Assembly (NCBI GenBank): GCA_030435675.1
Contig: CM059622.1
Coordinates: 7,068,001-7,132,000 of the forward strand
Reading direction: 5' to 3'
DNA length: 64,000 bases
Origin: Steinernema hermaphroditum
Lineage: Eukaryota; Nematoda; Chromadorea; Rhabditida; Steinernematidae
Part shown: positions 21,393-32,868 of the stretch, piece by piece
How the letters are laid out: every line of letters begins with the position of its first letter
How positions within the stretch are numbered: position 1 is the first letter of the stretch
The notes under the pieces: generated by a model
The model's database searches: none
What the model was told of the DNA's origin: nothing
The model's input: only the letters and a program-made list of their open reading frames with translations
Made by a program: the position numbers and the translations under genes

Positions 21393-22210
21393 TGGGACGG
21401 GACGAGTGGTGGGACCGAGGGGATGCGGGGCCTTTTAGGGCGGCGGGGTCGTCAGGTGGTGACTGGGTGATAAAGTGAAGGTGTCACTCGGCGGCCCATT
21501 CTCCGCAAACACAAAGACACATGCATTCGTATCTGTATGTTTGTGGATATCCTAACAGAGTCTTCTCAAGGCTGCTCGTTTTTGGGTGTTTCCCAAGTCA
21601 ATGTTTCAGTTCCATCCTGTATGGTGTGGCTCTCAGAAGCCGTCGTTTTGGGTGTTCGAGATCTTCGACAGTTGCAAATTGCATCTTTTCCGACGACCGT
21701 TTGTTGTTGTGCATCTCCTATTTACACAATGTTCGCAAATATTTCCTTTGGACGCGTCACCCGCTACTTGCACACTAAACACAATTCTATCTCAGTCACC
21801 ACAGACACAACACAGCTAGAAGCAGTTCACGGATCCAAGAGCGCTGATGTGGACCTTCTTGGACACATCTAACAGCATTCCCATCGTTGATGTGCCCCCT
21901 TCTATCTCATTTTTCACATAGACCAAATCAAAATCAAATTCGCAAAAATAAATCACAGATCCAGCAGGTAGGTATCGAACGTGCGTCGCTACAGCCCACA
22001 CTGGATATCATCCTAACATCCGCAACTCCTTCACTTGGAAATACGTTCTTTTTTAACTTTCTTTATCGCGTCCCGATTGAACTCGACCATTCTTTCTCAC
22101 TCACTAGCCCAAATGAGGAGAACTGTCTAGTCATAAAGACTGTCTAGTCTAGATTCGCTCCCAGACCGAACGAAGCGCCTCACCCCCCACTTTTCCTCTG
22201 TGAACTTGTA
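21393..22210. other. Intergenic, no gene recognised
   Basis: Divergent promoter region between the peptidase and the coiled-coil membrane protein. A tRNA-like T-loop near 21970-21990 was examined and rejected for lack of a T stem. Confidence 0.5.
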
Positions 22211-23072
22211 ATGCTCGGTCGAAGAATCCTTTCGCTCGTCATATTTTGCGCGTTGGTAGAAGCGTCGACAGATCGACGTCAAGGACGACTTTCGATGAAT
22301 CTGGTCGCTTTCCGGGACGATCTCGTGCTGCAAGCGAGGAAGGAGATCGCCGACAAAGTGATAGCCTTCCAAGCAAGACTGCTACGTGACAAGAATGGCG
22401 TCATGGACCTTCTGGAAGAGGAGGCGCGGGCGTGCTTCGAGAAGACGGCGCAAGAAGCCTTGAAGAAGATCGGAAACGAAACGGCTGTTCAAGAGGCCTC
22501 TGTGGACTGCTTCCGGTCCCTCTACACAAATGCGACGGAACGCATTGATACACTGCTGCCGTCGGTGGAGCGGGAGAAGAATGAAATCATGGCGAGCATG
22601 CGGGCGAAGTACGACCAGCTGTTCCAGGATGGCTTGCGCGACAAGCTGCAGAATCTGGAAAGTTCTGTGAATGGCATCATGGAAGAGCTGAAGAGCGTGC
22701 CGGACGCCATCAGTGATGCCCTCTTGAAAGCCGCCAAAGACGGTCGCGATGACGCCTACGAGGAAATGAATAAGACGAAGAGGCGATTCGCAAAGCCCAT
22801 GGGCATCGGTAAGTCACCTTCTCTTCCTTCTTGAATTCTTCGTTTCAGTTATGCTCCTCAGTGCCGTCCTCGTCTACATCATCGCCACGGCGGTCTCTCT
22901 GGCACTCTGGCGCTTCTGCGTGGAACCGAAGATCGACGGCGCTAAGGATCCCGAGAAGGGAAGAAGCCCTCCAAAAGAGCCAAGTAAAGAGACGAAGACC
23001 GATAAGAAGCCCGAGAATAAGAATTCGAAGAACGCAGAAGAGGAAATGAAGAACAAAGAGAAGGAGATGTAG
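22211..23072 (+). CDS. Type I single-pass membrane protein with coiled-coil ectodomain
   Basis: Exons 22211-22808 and 22849-23072, 40-bp intron, 273 residues. A signal peptide (about 19 residues) leads into roughly 180 mostly helical, heptad-like residues with three cysteines and two NxT sites. Exon 2 opens with a membrane segment (VMLLSAVLVYIIATAVSLALW) rewritten here only as a landmark, followed by a cytoplasmic tail of about 50 residues extremely rich in Lys, Glu and Asn. No family recognised. The topology suggests a surface or endomembrane adaptor. Tandem AATAAA signals follow at about 23080-23092. Confidence 0.72.
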
Positions 23073-23628
23073 ATTCTGTAAATAAAATAAAATGTAGAAG
23101 AATGAGTTTGAGAAGGCTTTTGGGATGAATTTTAATAGCGTCTTCGCAGGGGGAGGGGAAAGGCCCCGTATTGGCAGCGATCTTCGTCGTGGCTTTTGGC
23201 ATCCTCACTACCGTATCCCACGTGGAAATACGTGTATTCAGTGATGGAAACTTGAAATGTACTCACTGTTCCCAATGGTTCGTGCCCATCTTTATCTTTA
23301 CGTGGGCACTCCGTTGACCTAATACGGAAATGTTCGCCTCACCTCTTGGAGATTACCCTTGAATCCCTCGCTTTAGCACTTTAATGCATACTACACAACA
23401 AGTACACAGCATAAAAATATTAGAAATCAAAGTATTTGAGGAAAGTTTCAAGTACTTAGTAGGAAACCCGATTATCCACTAGAACTGGCGTTTCGTCAGC
23501 GTTTCTCACGAATTTTCTTTCAAAACAGAAATCATTCAGCCTCAGGAAATTCCCAGAAAATGAATCGCTCACTTAAAGCCACTGGAGTTGCGGGGTTTGT
23601 GAGGCCGCTCTCGGCTCTCCTCCTTGCG
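23073..23628. other. Intergenic, no gene recognised
   Basis: Contains the upstream gene's poly(A) signals and probably the promoter of the second Srt-like receptor. An in-frame ATG at 23560 could extend that receptor by 23 residues. Confidence 0.5.
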
Positions 23629-24960
23629 ATGGACTCTGCTTCTACGGAACACACCTTGGTGGGAGCGGCGATGATCCTGCTCAGCTCGCTTTGTCTCCTG
23701 ACAAACTTCGTTGTTCTTACGGTAGGCTGAAGGCTGGAGATCCACCCAGAATGTGCTTTTGTAGACGATAGCTGCTCACGCGGAGTTTCGCGTTCTTTCC
23801 TCGTTCAGGATAGTCCTTCTCATGGGAGTCTTTGACGTCCTCCAGTTGACCGGACACTTTGTCACCGGAATATTCACCGTGGCGCAGTACAACGCTGGCT
23901 TTTGGAGCTACAAAGTCCACAAGGACATCCGAATCCAGTATTCAAATGTCGTTTAGGTAATCGGAGTGATGGTCAGTCCGTCGTACGAATGCTACGTCTT
24001 CACGACCATTCTGCTAGCCTTCAATAGGTTCGTCCTCATGTGCTGTCCTTGGGCGGAATCGATTGTGTTCTCCAGCAAAGGATTTAAGGTAACAGCATGA
24101 CGTGTCCATCACCATCGTTTCCGACCAACTTCACACAGGTCTCCTTGGCTAAATGTTTGCCACTGTCTGCAGAGCTTGTCTGGTAGACAGAGGTCCTGAA
24201 TACGATCTTAGCACTTACCCTATTCCAGAAAGTAATAGCGAAAAGATCCAAATTTTCAGATTTGGGTCCTCTTCACTTTTCTCATATTCGTCTGCTTCGG
24301 TGGCGTTCACCTTTCGCCCTTCGCTTACAGCCGCTATCTGATCGACCTCTACAAGTGGGACTACGACCCGATGTACCCCTGGAATACGGTGCGCCAGCAC
24401 ATCATCATCTACTACCAGATTTTCGGCGTCCTCATCGCCTGGCTGTTCTACATCGCCATCACCATTAACCTCCTGAAACTGGTGAGCAGCGCTCCGCTCC
24501 CCTCCCACAGAAATCGCTTCAGAAGCACCAAGTGGCTTCGGTGACGCGCTTCAAGGCTAACCGAAAGATTCTCCTGCACGCCTTCGTAATTACCGTATAC
24601 TCTTCTGTCATGAACCTTCTGTGGCACAAGATTGACGTGGGTCTTGGTGACTGTTCCGTGCAGACATATAAGTGTACTTCAGATCGTGCTGGAACCAGGG
24701 AAAATGCAGAACTTTGTCATCAACATGATGTGGATTGGAAACGGAGGCCTCAGTCCGCTCCTCTGCATTGCCCTCAACAAGTACCCATGTCCTTTTGATT
24801 ATCCTGTCAGGACCGTTTTAGATTGCTGCGGAAAAGAATTTATGTCATGTTTTGTGTTCGCCTACTGAATCACAGCCGCGTGAACACATCGACCAATGCT
24901 CCACCCGAAGTCAACCACTCGGCAAGAACTTCCATGAGAAGTTCCCAGGAGAAACCTTAG
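23629..24960 (+). CDS. Srt-like 7TM chemoreceptor, copy 2
   Basis: Seven exons: 23629-23721, 23765-23914, 23957-24088, 24260-24481, 24523-24636, 24683-24780 and 24822-24960, giving 315 residues. Exons 2 to 6 are exactly 150, 132, 222, 114 and 98 bp, the same as in the copy at 17.9 kb, so the two are a duplicated pair. Intron 3 is again long (171 bp) but holds no tRNA. The protein shows LLMGVFDV, FVTG, ILLAFNRFVLM, YYQIFGVLIAWLFYIAIT and SVTRFKANRKILLHAF. The final exon begins after GTTTTAG and runs LLRKRIYV, parallel to the other copy, then a Ser/Arg-rich tail. The ATG at 23629 gives the N-terminus most like copy 1. Confidence 0.8.
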
Positions 24961-25175
24961 CGTTTAGAAACCAACAAGGAGTTACCTGAACTGGTTTAAT
25001 TTTCCTTACAGTGACTAATAGGCACTAGAATATGCCCTTCCTACAAATCCATCAAGTACTCATAATACAGTTCCCCGATAATGGAATTTCTGCCACACAC
25101 TCTTCAATAATTTATTACAATGTATCGGATCGGAGCATACTCCGCATCACGCACTACATATGTTACTGTTTTCTA

Positions 25176-26221
25176 TTACTGAGCGGAAGACGATCCGAAA
25201 AGTAAAGCGCAGAAAACGTGAATAGAAATAAGAGCGAGCACATAGACGAACTGCGAGTGCCCAGACGAAAAAGTTTTCGCTTTCTTTTCGGCCATCGTTA
25301 TCTGAAACAAGAAACCACGGTTTTAGAAAGGAAATAAATGAGCTGACCTGAAAGTGAACTCCAAGCAAAGCGACTTGAAGAAGAAGGCAGACCAAAGCGC
25401 CCAATGTCGCGACGCCGAATGGGAGAGCCAAACCAAGTGAAATCGCGGCACCACCAAGACTACAGTACAGCATGAACTTATCGCGAGCAGAGAAAACGGC
25501 CTCAGGCGCTATTTCGCGATCAATCTTAACCGCGACTATATAGAAACTAATGAAACATTGCGTACTCACCAAAAGACCAGTAACGACGGGAAGGGCGAAC
25601 GACGCGGCAGGAATTAGCGCAGCCATACGGTAGCCAACAATGTGCCCAGCGAAGAAGCTTTCGACCAGAACCATGCCATAAAGTATGAAGCGAGTCTCTA
25701 CGTCATAGAGAACTGAAACTTCCAATTACTTGCATACACGATACAAAGCTAGCTTACTAGCTCCCTTTGTCATGTATAGATAAGTATACACGGGTATTAG
25801 AATGAGTAACAGGAGCATGAAACTGCGATCGAAAACGAAGTCGAGGAGAACTCCAAAATAAAAACTGCCAGCGATAAACCCGGAAGCCATAGCAAGGGTG
25901 ATCACTCCGATTCCAAGATACAGCTCAACCAAATCATTGCGCGTGTCCTTCGACTCCGCTTGCAGGTTCGATTTCTCAGTAAGCGCTGCAGTCACCTAAA
26001 GCGAAAATTAGAAAAGATTAAACGGGGTGGAATCTTACGTAATCCTTACAGTCGAGTGCAGTCGGCTCTGCCCATTCGCGGAACTTCTCAACGTACAACT
26101 TTGACTTCTTGCCAGCAGCCGCAGCGAAGTCGTAGACATCAAGGCAGCGTCGCCGCATCGTCTCCACCGTAGTGTAGCCCTGCTCATAGAAGCGCACAGG
26201 TATTTCACCATAGCTCTCCAT
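25176..26221 (-). CDS. Polytopic membrane protein, Bax inhibitor-1 (TMBIM)-like
   Basis: Five exons, 26221-26039, 25995-25758, 25712-25570, 25524-25348 and 25301-25176, introns 43-46 bp, 288 residues. About 75 soluble residues precede six or seven hydrophobic segments and a short tail. The order of segments and landmarks such as VELYLGIG, RFILYGMV, a GHIVG segment and a FMLYCSLGGAAISL segment resemble Bax inhibitor-1, an ER membrane calcium-leak and cell-death regulator, but the C-terminal Asp/Lys portion of that family is not evident. The gene begins right after a TTTGGCAG acceptor, with an earlier CGTTTTGCAG at about 26326, both possible trans-splice sites. A gene on the same strand ends 245 bp upstream, so it may be the second gene of an operon. 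Confidence 0.6.
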
Positions 26222-26466
26222 TTTCGCCGATATCGATGCTGCCAAACAAAAGGGCTGGACGCGAAAAGCTTACGACCTTCCCGAACGGACGACAGCCACC
26301 GAATGAACCACTGCGTTCCCGGTGCTGCAAAACGAGACAGAGACACTAGACAAGACCCACGTTGACCATTCCACGCAAGACCTGAGGTTTGGAAGGAAAT
26401 TTATGCTTTTAAGCTATAACAAGGTTACAATTTGTGTACAAAAACAAAACAACCACCAACTTTACT

Positions 26467-27066
26467 CTATACCTCAGGTTCTGCCTTCTTGTCACTACCC
26501 TTATTCTCTTCCCCAACGGCCCTGTGAGTATCTTCTTCTCTGGAAATTGTAGACACTAACTGCACTTTCAAGCTGCTTGGTTGGGAAACATGCGTTTGTG
26601 GCAGACTAGGAGAAAGAGGAACAGAAAGAAGGGCTTGACTAGAAGGCTCTTGGTGCGTATCGCGATCTCTGCGTCGACGATAGCGAGAGCTGAAAATGTG
26701 CATGTAAAACTAGAAAGTGGATATATGCTTACACTGTAGGTTCTCCTTGAAAAGAATGAGCACCACGAGCGTTGGCGCCGACACCACGCCCACCACGAAT
26801 TGCGCACCCCGGATGAATCGCAATTGGAGGACCATCTTGTGGCATGCTCTCATCAGATACAGTGTTACCGTACCAATCTACAACATACGTACGCGGGATG
26901 ATGACAGGAGGAGACCTGAAGTCCTCGGCGGTCAACTGACGAACCGTGCTGAAATAGGGAGCGTCAGAGAATGGCGATCAACACGAATATACCCATCAAG
27001 AGGTTCGTACGGGTCGGTGTCATCCAGATCACTCCAGCGCTTGAGCTCTTGACTTTTCTTTGTCAT
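26467..27066 (-). CDS. Protein of unknown function, Arg/Gly/Pro-rich
   Basis: Three exons, 27066-26993, 26948-26733 and 26689-26467, with introns of 44 and 43 bp, give 170 residues. The N-terminus is charged (KKSQELKRWSDLDDTDPYEPLD). The middle contains FRSPPVIIPRTYVVDWYG and a Gly/Arg/Ala stretch. The third exon starts with an RYRRRRDRD run and ends Lys/Glu-rich. No signal peptide or membrane segment is present, so it is probably nuclear or cytoplasmic. I do not recognise the family. It lies just upstream of the BI-1-like gene on the same strand, consistent with a two-gene operon. Confidence 0.6.
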
Positions 27067-27303
27067 GACAAATCCTGGAAAAAGACACGTTAAAGAAATA
27101 AGCTACTGCTTCCAGCCATGGTCAAGGATAGCATTTCAAAGGAACGATGGAAGCGTTTATCGTTTCAGGACGTTTCGTTTGAATCGTCCACACTGCATCG
27201 CCTCGACATCAAAAACAAGCCCAGGAACCTCCGAGTCCCTTGCTGAAAGAAGCCTTCCCCGCCATCGCCATTCGTTTCCATCGATCAGTCGAGATCGGTC
27301 GAA

Positions 27304-27748
27304 ATGATTCCACTCACTCCGAGTGTGTTGGCGATGATGACGGCGACTCTTCTGGTCGCTTTGGGTGATACGAAGCCTCTTCCCGTCAACTCGGACAGCT
27401 TGCTTTCTTACGGCAATAACCACTGGCTCATTCTGCTTCCCGGTGACCAAATTCTTCCCAACAACAAGAATGACTGCTCCGATATCGGCATGGAGCGTCG
27501 TTTCAAAGCGAACACGGAACGTCCGATCATCTGCCGAGAGCCAGTGGGGCACGGCTCCACGAACCCCTCCGACGTGGTTCTTGTCATCGTCGGCGGACTG
27601 AGCTGCGGAATCGCCATCGCGCTACTTTTTATGGGAATTTGGGCATCGAAACGGACAATTCCCTCGAAGGAGTCAGCGCAAAAGGTGAATATTGCAACGG
27701 ATATTTAAATTTGAATCATATGCTTTTTTTCAGAACCCCAAGCGCTGA
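27304..27748 (+). CDS. Short type I single-pass membrane protein
   Basis: Exons 27304-27684 and 27734-27748, with a 49-bp intron ending TTTTTTTCAG, give 131 residues. If the intron is retained the frame closes seven codons later, so the alternative is 134 residues. A signal peptide (about 23 residues) is followed by a 70-residue ectodomain with two cysteines and many Asn and Pro, then a membrane segment (DVVLVIVGGLSCGIAIALLF) and a short basic tail. No family recognised. A poly(A) signal AATAAA lies near 27779. Confidence 0.6.
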
Positions 27749-28118
27749 GGATGGATTGTAAACGGGTTTCATGAATCCAAATAAATGCATTGCAGAGTGG
27801 CATATATTTATTTGACGAATTGTGGCACAGTCCTGAGGACAATACCGTAATATTCACTTCTTCGGAAGAAGAGTACATCTCCACAGTCGCGTCGCATCGT
27901 GTCTTGGTCCAAATTGTTTCTCGCAATAAAGAAGGCTGGGCGACTCGTCTTCTCTCTCCCACTCCATAGAAGAGAAACCGGATGGCGATCATCTCTGTCC
28001 ACTCTTCTCCCTCTCTCCCATTTCATCACTAGCGCTTAACGGCGGCGTTTTGGACCACACACATAGACGCTATTTGCTGTTTGTTCTGTCTTGAATCATC
28101 TGATTCGATTTTTCAGAA
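27749..28118. other. Intergenic, 5' flank of the USP8-like gene
   Basis: No gene seen. TTTTTCAG at 28109-28116, two bases before the ATG, looks like a trans-splice acceptor. Confidence 0.5.
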
Positions 28119-31100
28119 ATGACAATCGGCGACGATGTGGCGAAGCAGCAGAATCTCGGTTACAATAGCCTCGAAGAGCTCAAAAGAAGCGCCGGCTTCA
28201 ACGCCGACGCGCGGAAATCGCTTCTCAGTCGGAATCTGACTGTCGAAAAGCTGATGAAGAGTGTAGAGAATCTGCGCAGGCAGGCGAGGAGCGAGCGCGA
28301 GAACAACGGGCTCGAAACAGCTTATACGTATCTTTTCCGAATCGGAGAGATCTGCGACATTATCACGCGAGATCATCCCGTATTTTCGAAGACGAGGTTC
28401 GAAGGTTCCCCCGTGAGTCATACGTTATCCCGTGATTTTTTCGTGACTTCCTCAATTTCTAGGACGCGAGACGGCTGCATCGAATTTTCGCACAAAGCTT
28501 TGCCGAGCTGGAGAAAATCCAAACGGAAATCTCTGAGCTGTACAAGAAAAAAGCCTCCGCAAGAGTACTTGTTGCAGATATTGTCGAAGTTTCCGCACAC
28601 CCGACTAATGGAAAGACGAAAGAACAGAAAGGTATGAGAAAATTCGATGTGCTTGGTTGATCCATTTCGTTTAGAGCAATCAAGTAGTGTCATATCGCCA
28701 AGGGATCTAGTGAGATTAGTTGAGACAGAGTCGAAATTGGCGCTAATCGTCGATTTCCGAGAGGACAGAAGTGAAATCGTTAAATTCAAGAAAGAATCAC
28801 AGATTGCAGTGGCGGAGATACCGAAGAGTTGTCTTGAGAATGCGTAAGAATCTCTTAAGAGGAAAAAACTATCTCGAAGTTTAAGGTACACGTTCCAGTT
28901 GGTTGTCACTGCTCTCCCGGTCGGATCTTCTTCGCGCATGCTGCTTAACAAATTATCCATGTTCGATTTGATAGTGCTGTTGGACTCTGGAAGTGATGCT
29001 GATCCGGTGGACGTAAACGGGAAGATTATCAGAAATTCTCCATCCGGCATTCTCTCCGCTGCTCTGTATGATTACAACAACCTCCACTTGCCGAAGGCAC
29101 CTCCACTATACCTCAAGGGAGGCTTCGCGAACTGGCGGATGTCTTATCCAGTGTACGTAGCGAGCGCTGATGGATCTGTTCGAAAGGCGTCCCAGTTTGG
29201 TGCTGGAGAAAGTGACATCGAAAGAGCTATTCAGAATCTGAGAAAATTCAGACGGGTAACCGTGGATTACCCCGATCTCTATTACAAACCACCGCCACCA
29301 CGAGAGCCCTCCCCAGTGGAACCACTAGAAGAATACTCGCCCGTACATCCTGTTGAACTTCCAGAGACCTCCGTGCCCACAAACGAAGATCGTATGGAGC
29401 TGCGGGCTTCTCCGGTACCGATCCAACCGACTCCGACTATCTCTTCCTCCCTCAATGACAGCGTCGCCCGTCAGATCCCCCAGCGTCCGGATCAGCCAAT
29501 ACCCCGTCAAATGCCCATTGTGGATCGCTCGGTTAAGCCTAAGCCACTCGAACATGAGTACTCCAGTCACCCTGCTCCGGTCGATCGCAACGGAAAGGAT
29601 GCTGCGCCACAAGGAGTTGCACGATCAGACGTCTCGACATTTCCCAGGTGAGATTCTCCTCATTCCGAGGGAGGGCGAAATCAGTGAGCGGTCGGGCTGG
29701 CGAGGAACAGTTCCGTCTCTCGAAGAGTCGGCTGACTGTTTCGCAGATCTACAGCTTCCCTGTCTCCAACCATCACTTGTTTTAGCATTTCGTCCTCGTC
29801 GATCGCCCCTAGCGCTCGAAGTGCTCTGGTTGTCCCTCCGCAGCGGCCGACCGTCGACCGCACGACGAAGGAGGCCGTCGAGAGGAAGGAGTACGTCCAC
29901 ATGTCCACCGAGTGGCCTAAATGAAATTATAGGGCTGAGTTCCGGCGTGAAATCCTCTCCATGTACGACGCGTGTGTCGAGAACCTCCGCATGAAGTCGC
30001 GAAGAGGCCACGTGGTAAGTGGAGACAAATGCTACCGCACTCACCAATTCTTCTTAGAAGCCAGGCCACACTGGACTCGTAAACATTGTCAACACCTGCT
30101 TCATGAACACGACGCTCCAGGCGCTCGCGAACACGGTTCCGCTTCGGACCCTCTTCTGCAAGAAAAACTTTACGCGCATCATTAACAGGCATGCCTAGTT
30201 TATGCATTATGCTGAGGCTACGGTGATTATTCTAGGGATAGCAAAATGGGTTCTCAGGGAGTTATATCGGCGGCTTTCACGGCCTTAATGGACACGATGT
30301 GGAGTGGGGAGTTCGTGGCGGTGCAGCCCGAGGCCTTCCGAGTAAGCTCTCCTATTTACCTCTCTTCAGTGATAAGTTCTTCAGGCGGTGTTTGCCGATG
30401 TCGTCAACGAGTTCCTCGCCAACGGACAACAGCACGATGCCGCCGAATTCGAAAATATCCTCATCGATGCGCTCTACGAAGACACCAATGTGGTTCGTAG
30501 TTAGCTTTTGGTTTTTGTGTGAGAGTATGGAAGACATTTCCAGGTGAACCATCCGAAACTGATGGAGCTCCCGGAATTTACCGGTGAGAATATACGCGCC
30601 GACGCCGCACAATACGAGTCGATCTCGAAACAGTTTGCTGATTCGCCTATCAACCAAATCTTCAACGTATCTTCCCTTCGCAAACTAGGTTAACCTCTCC
30701 TTTCAGCTTCAAACGGTTTCACCTAAGCGGTGCCCCTCATGCAGAAAGCAGACAGTAGTGTTCGGGGGGATGCTTTTCATTGCGCTCGACTTGCGGAATG
30801 ACGGACAACCGACAACGCTGGAGGAATGCCTTGAGAGGTACTTTTCCACAGAGGTATTGTATTTATGGGGAACTGCGAAGTCTACTATTGTTTTAGGAAG
30901 TAGAAGTAGAATGTTCGAATTGCAAAATCCGAAGAAGAATGATGCGACACACGAAGATGTGGAAATTGCCGAAAGTTCTAGTAAGGGAACTTGAGGCAGA
31001 ACTTTTTCCAAGGTACATTTAGGTGATTCAGTTGAAGCGCTTCGGTGAGATGGGAAATCATTATGTAAAGAAAGATAATAACGTCCGCTTCGGAAAACAA

Positions 31101-31426
31101 TTGAGCGTAAAACCATTCCTCCACGACCAGGCGGACGATTCACAAAGTTTGTACACTCTCTACTCTGTTACAGTAAGTTCTGTTCCTCTTTCCTGTAAAC
31201 GCTGATCTTCGCTCCAGAACCACGTGGGTAACCTCAACTCTGGTCACTACTACGCGCATGTAAAAAACGGCGACCAGTGGCTCGAATTCAACGATGAAGC
31301 TGTGCGACCTGTCTCTGAAGACTCCGTACAGGTGCGCTCTTTTGATCATCCCTCGAGGTTACATAGTTATTTTAGACGAAAGCGGCTTTCGTGCTGTACT
31401 ACACGAACCAGCCAGACAGAAGATAG
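28119..31426 (+). CDS. USP8/UBPY-like ubiquitin-specific protease
   Basis: Fifteen exons (28119-28412, 28463-28631, 28675-28843, 28886-29647, 29747-29890, 29933-30014, 30058-30188, 30236-30341, 30385-30489, 30544-30666, 30707-30853, 30897-30980, 31023-31172, 31218-31331, 31376-31426) give 876 residues. The first 160 form a USP8-type helical dimerisation/MIT region; a rhodanese-like domain follows (about 165-290), then a proline-rich linker and a USP domain from about 541. Catalytic Cys554 lies in NTCFMN, His832 in SGHYYAHV, with the acidic residue in EFND. Zinc-finger pairs are CPSC at 704-707 and CSNC at 750-753. USP8 acts on endosomes, removing ubiquitin from receptors and ESCRT-0. The intron after exon 7 has a GC donor. 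Confidence 0.92.
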
Positions 31427-31723
31427 AAGGCATAGTAGATCAGAGTTATCCTCTGATAACGTCGAGTCATCCAGTAACCTGTGATAAATGAGGGTTTTCG
31501 CAAGAGGGTCACCTTGTAATTTCTGATGTTGTAAATAAATGGCTGGTTAAGATCTCTCCCGATCGGTTTGACCCCAAGTTAACGGTAACATCCAGAAGGT
31601 CAGACCCGACTTGTGTCCGAAGACTCTGTCCTGAACACAAACGACATGAAAGGTGGGTACAACCATAATTATTATCTGAACAACACAAACAACACAATAA
31701 ATAATTTACAAACAAGTAAAATC

Positions 31724-32633
31724 TTAGTTGTTCTTCTTTACTCGTGGGGATCCAGGCTTTGGCGACTTCTTGTCATTCATGTTGCGAACTTCACGGGGGA
31801 TCCACTCGAAGTCAATTTCTCCCTTCTTGTTGGAGGTTCCAACTTCAACAGCAGCTCGCTTCTTGCTGAATCCAGCCTTCTTTCCGAGCTTTCCAAGGAA
31901 CTGGTAAGCGATGAACGCAGCAAAACCACCAAGACCAAGGAGGGTGATGAAGAGAAGGCCGTTTTCTCCGCTAACGCTGGACTCGTCCTCAAGGATGTTG
32001 ACAGTCTGGTTGTAGACAGTGCTGGTGAAGATGTTTCCTTCCTTATCTTCGTAGTGGACGTTGACAACAAGTCCGAAGGGACGGCCAGAGAAGGCTTCAT
32101 TGGGAATGAAAGCGTATTCGAAGGTAGATTCCTGGTGAGCGGGAACAACTCTGTCGTATTTGGCGGCAGTGAACTGGAATGTTTCTTGATGAAAACTACG
32201 TCCGACTTGAAGTCACTTACGTTCTGCACGTGGTAGCTGTAATCCATGGGGTAGCGGAACGAGGTGTCGGAAAAGCGAACAGTGTAGTCGTTGTCTCCAT
32301 TGTTTTGGAAGCCGATCAGATACTTCACAATCTTTCCGGCAGTGAGATCTGACAAAACTGGGATTAACAAACAACGGACAGCTCCTGTGCTTACCAGTTC
32401 CCTCCTCAGGCTGAGTAAACAAGAAAGCAGTGCGAACATCAGAAGCAGAGGTGACCTTGAGCAAATCTTCAGCGGTAGACGCGACTTCAGGTTCATCCTG
32501 CACCTCTCCATCGGCGGCATCGTCACCTCGGACAAAGACACCTAGAATAATTAACGCGATAAACTCGCATGGAAACGGCACTCATACCGACTGAGAGAAG
32601 AAGGGCGGCGAAAAGAAGACTTCTGAGCTTCAT
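31724..32633 (-). CDS. trap-1: Translocon-associated protein subunit alpha (TRAP-alpha, SSR1)
   Basis: Four exons, 32633-32588, 32541-32395, 32348-32221 and 32173-31724, introns 46-47 bp, give 256 residues. A signal peptide is followed by an acidic lumenal stretch (DDAADGEVQDEPEV), a conserved beta-sandwich with VKYLIGFQNNG, FRYPMDYSYHVQN and ESTFEYAFIPNEAF, then a single membrane segment (about residues 195-215) and a basic cytosolic tail ending in Lys-Lys-Asn-Asn. This matches TRAP-alpha over its whole length. TRAP binds the Sec61 translocon in the ER and assists insertion of some secretory proteins. The NQTV site in the lumen is a glycosylation sequon. The C. elegans orthologue name is used as symbol. 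Confidence 0.95.
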
Positions 32634-32868
32634 GGCGGAGGGTCGATTGGACAACACGAAGAACCGATTGCGACTGACCTGCAGAACTACCGATCGAGAC
32701 GATATCGGAGCGCGAAACGCGATCTGCTACAGCGCGATGGCGGCGACGACAGAGACAGACAGTATGGACGAGACACGAACTGCAAAAGCAGGTCGCGGTG
32801 GGACCTTTTGGAGAATTGTGCTCCGTTCGGTCGAGAGTTGGTTTTTTTTTTGGCGTTTAGACCATTTT

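Noticed and set aside
21960..22010. Reverse-orientation tRNA-like T loop
   Set aside because: No T stem and no cloverleaf can be drawn.
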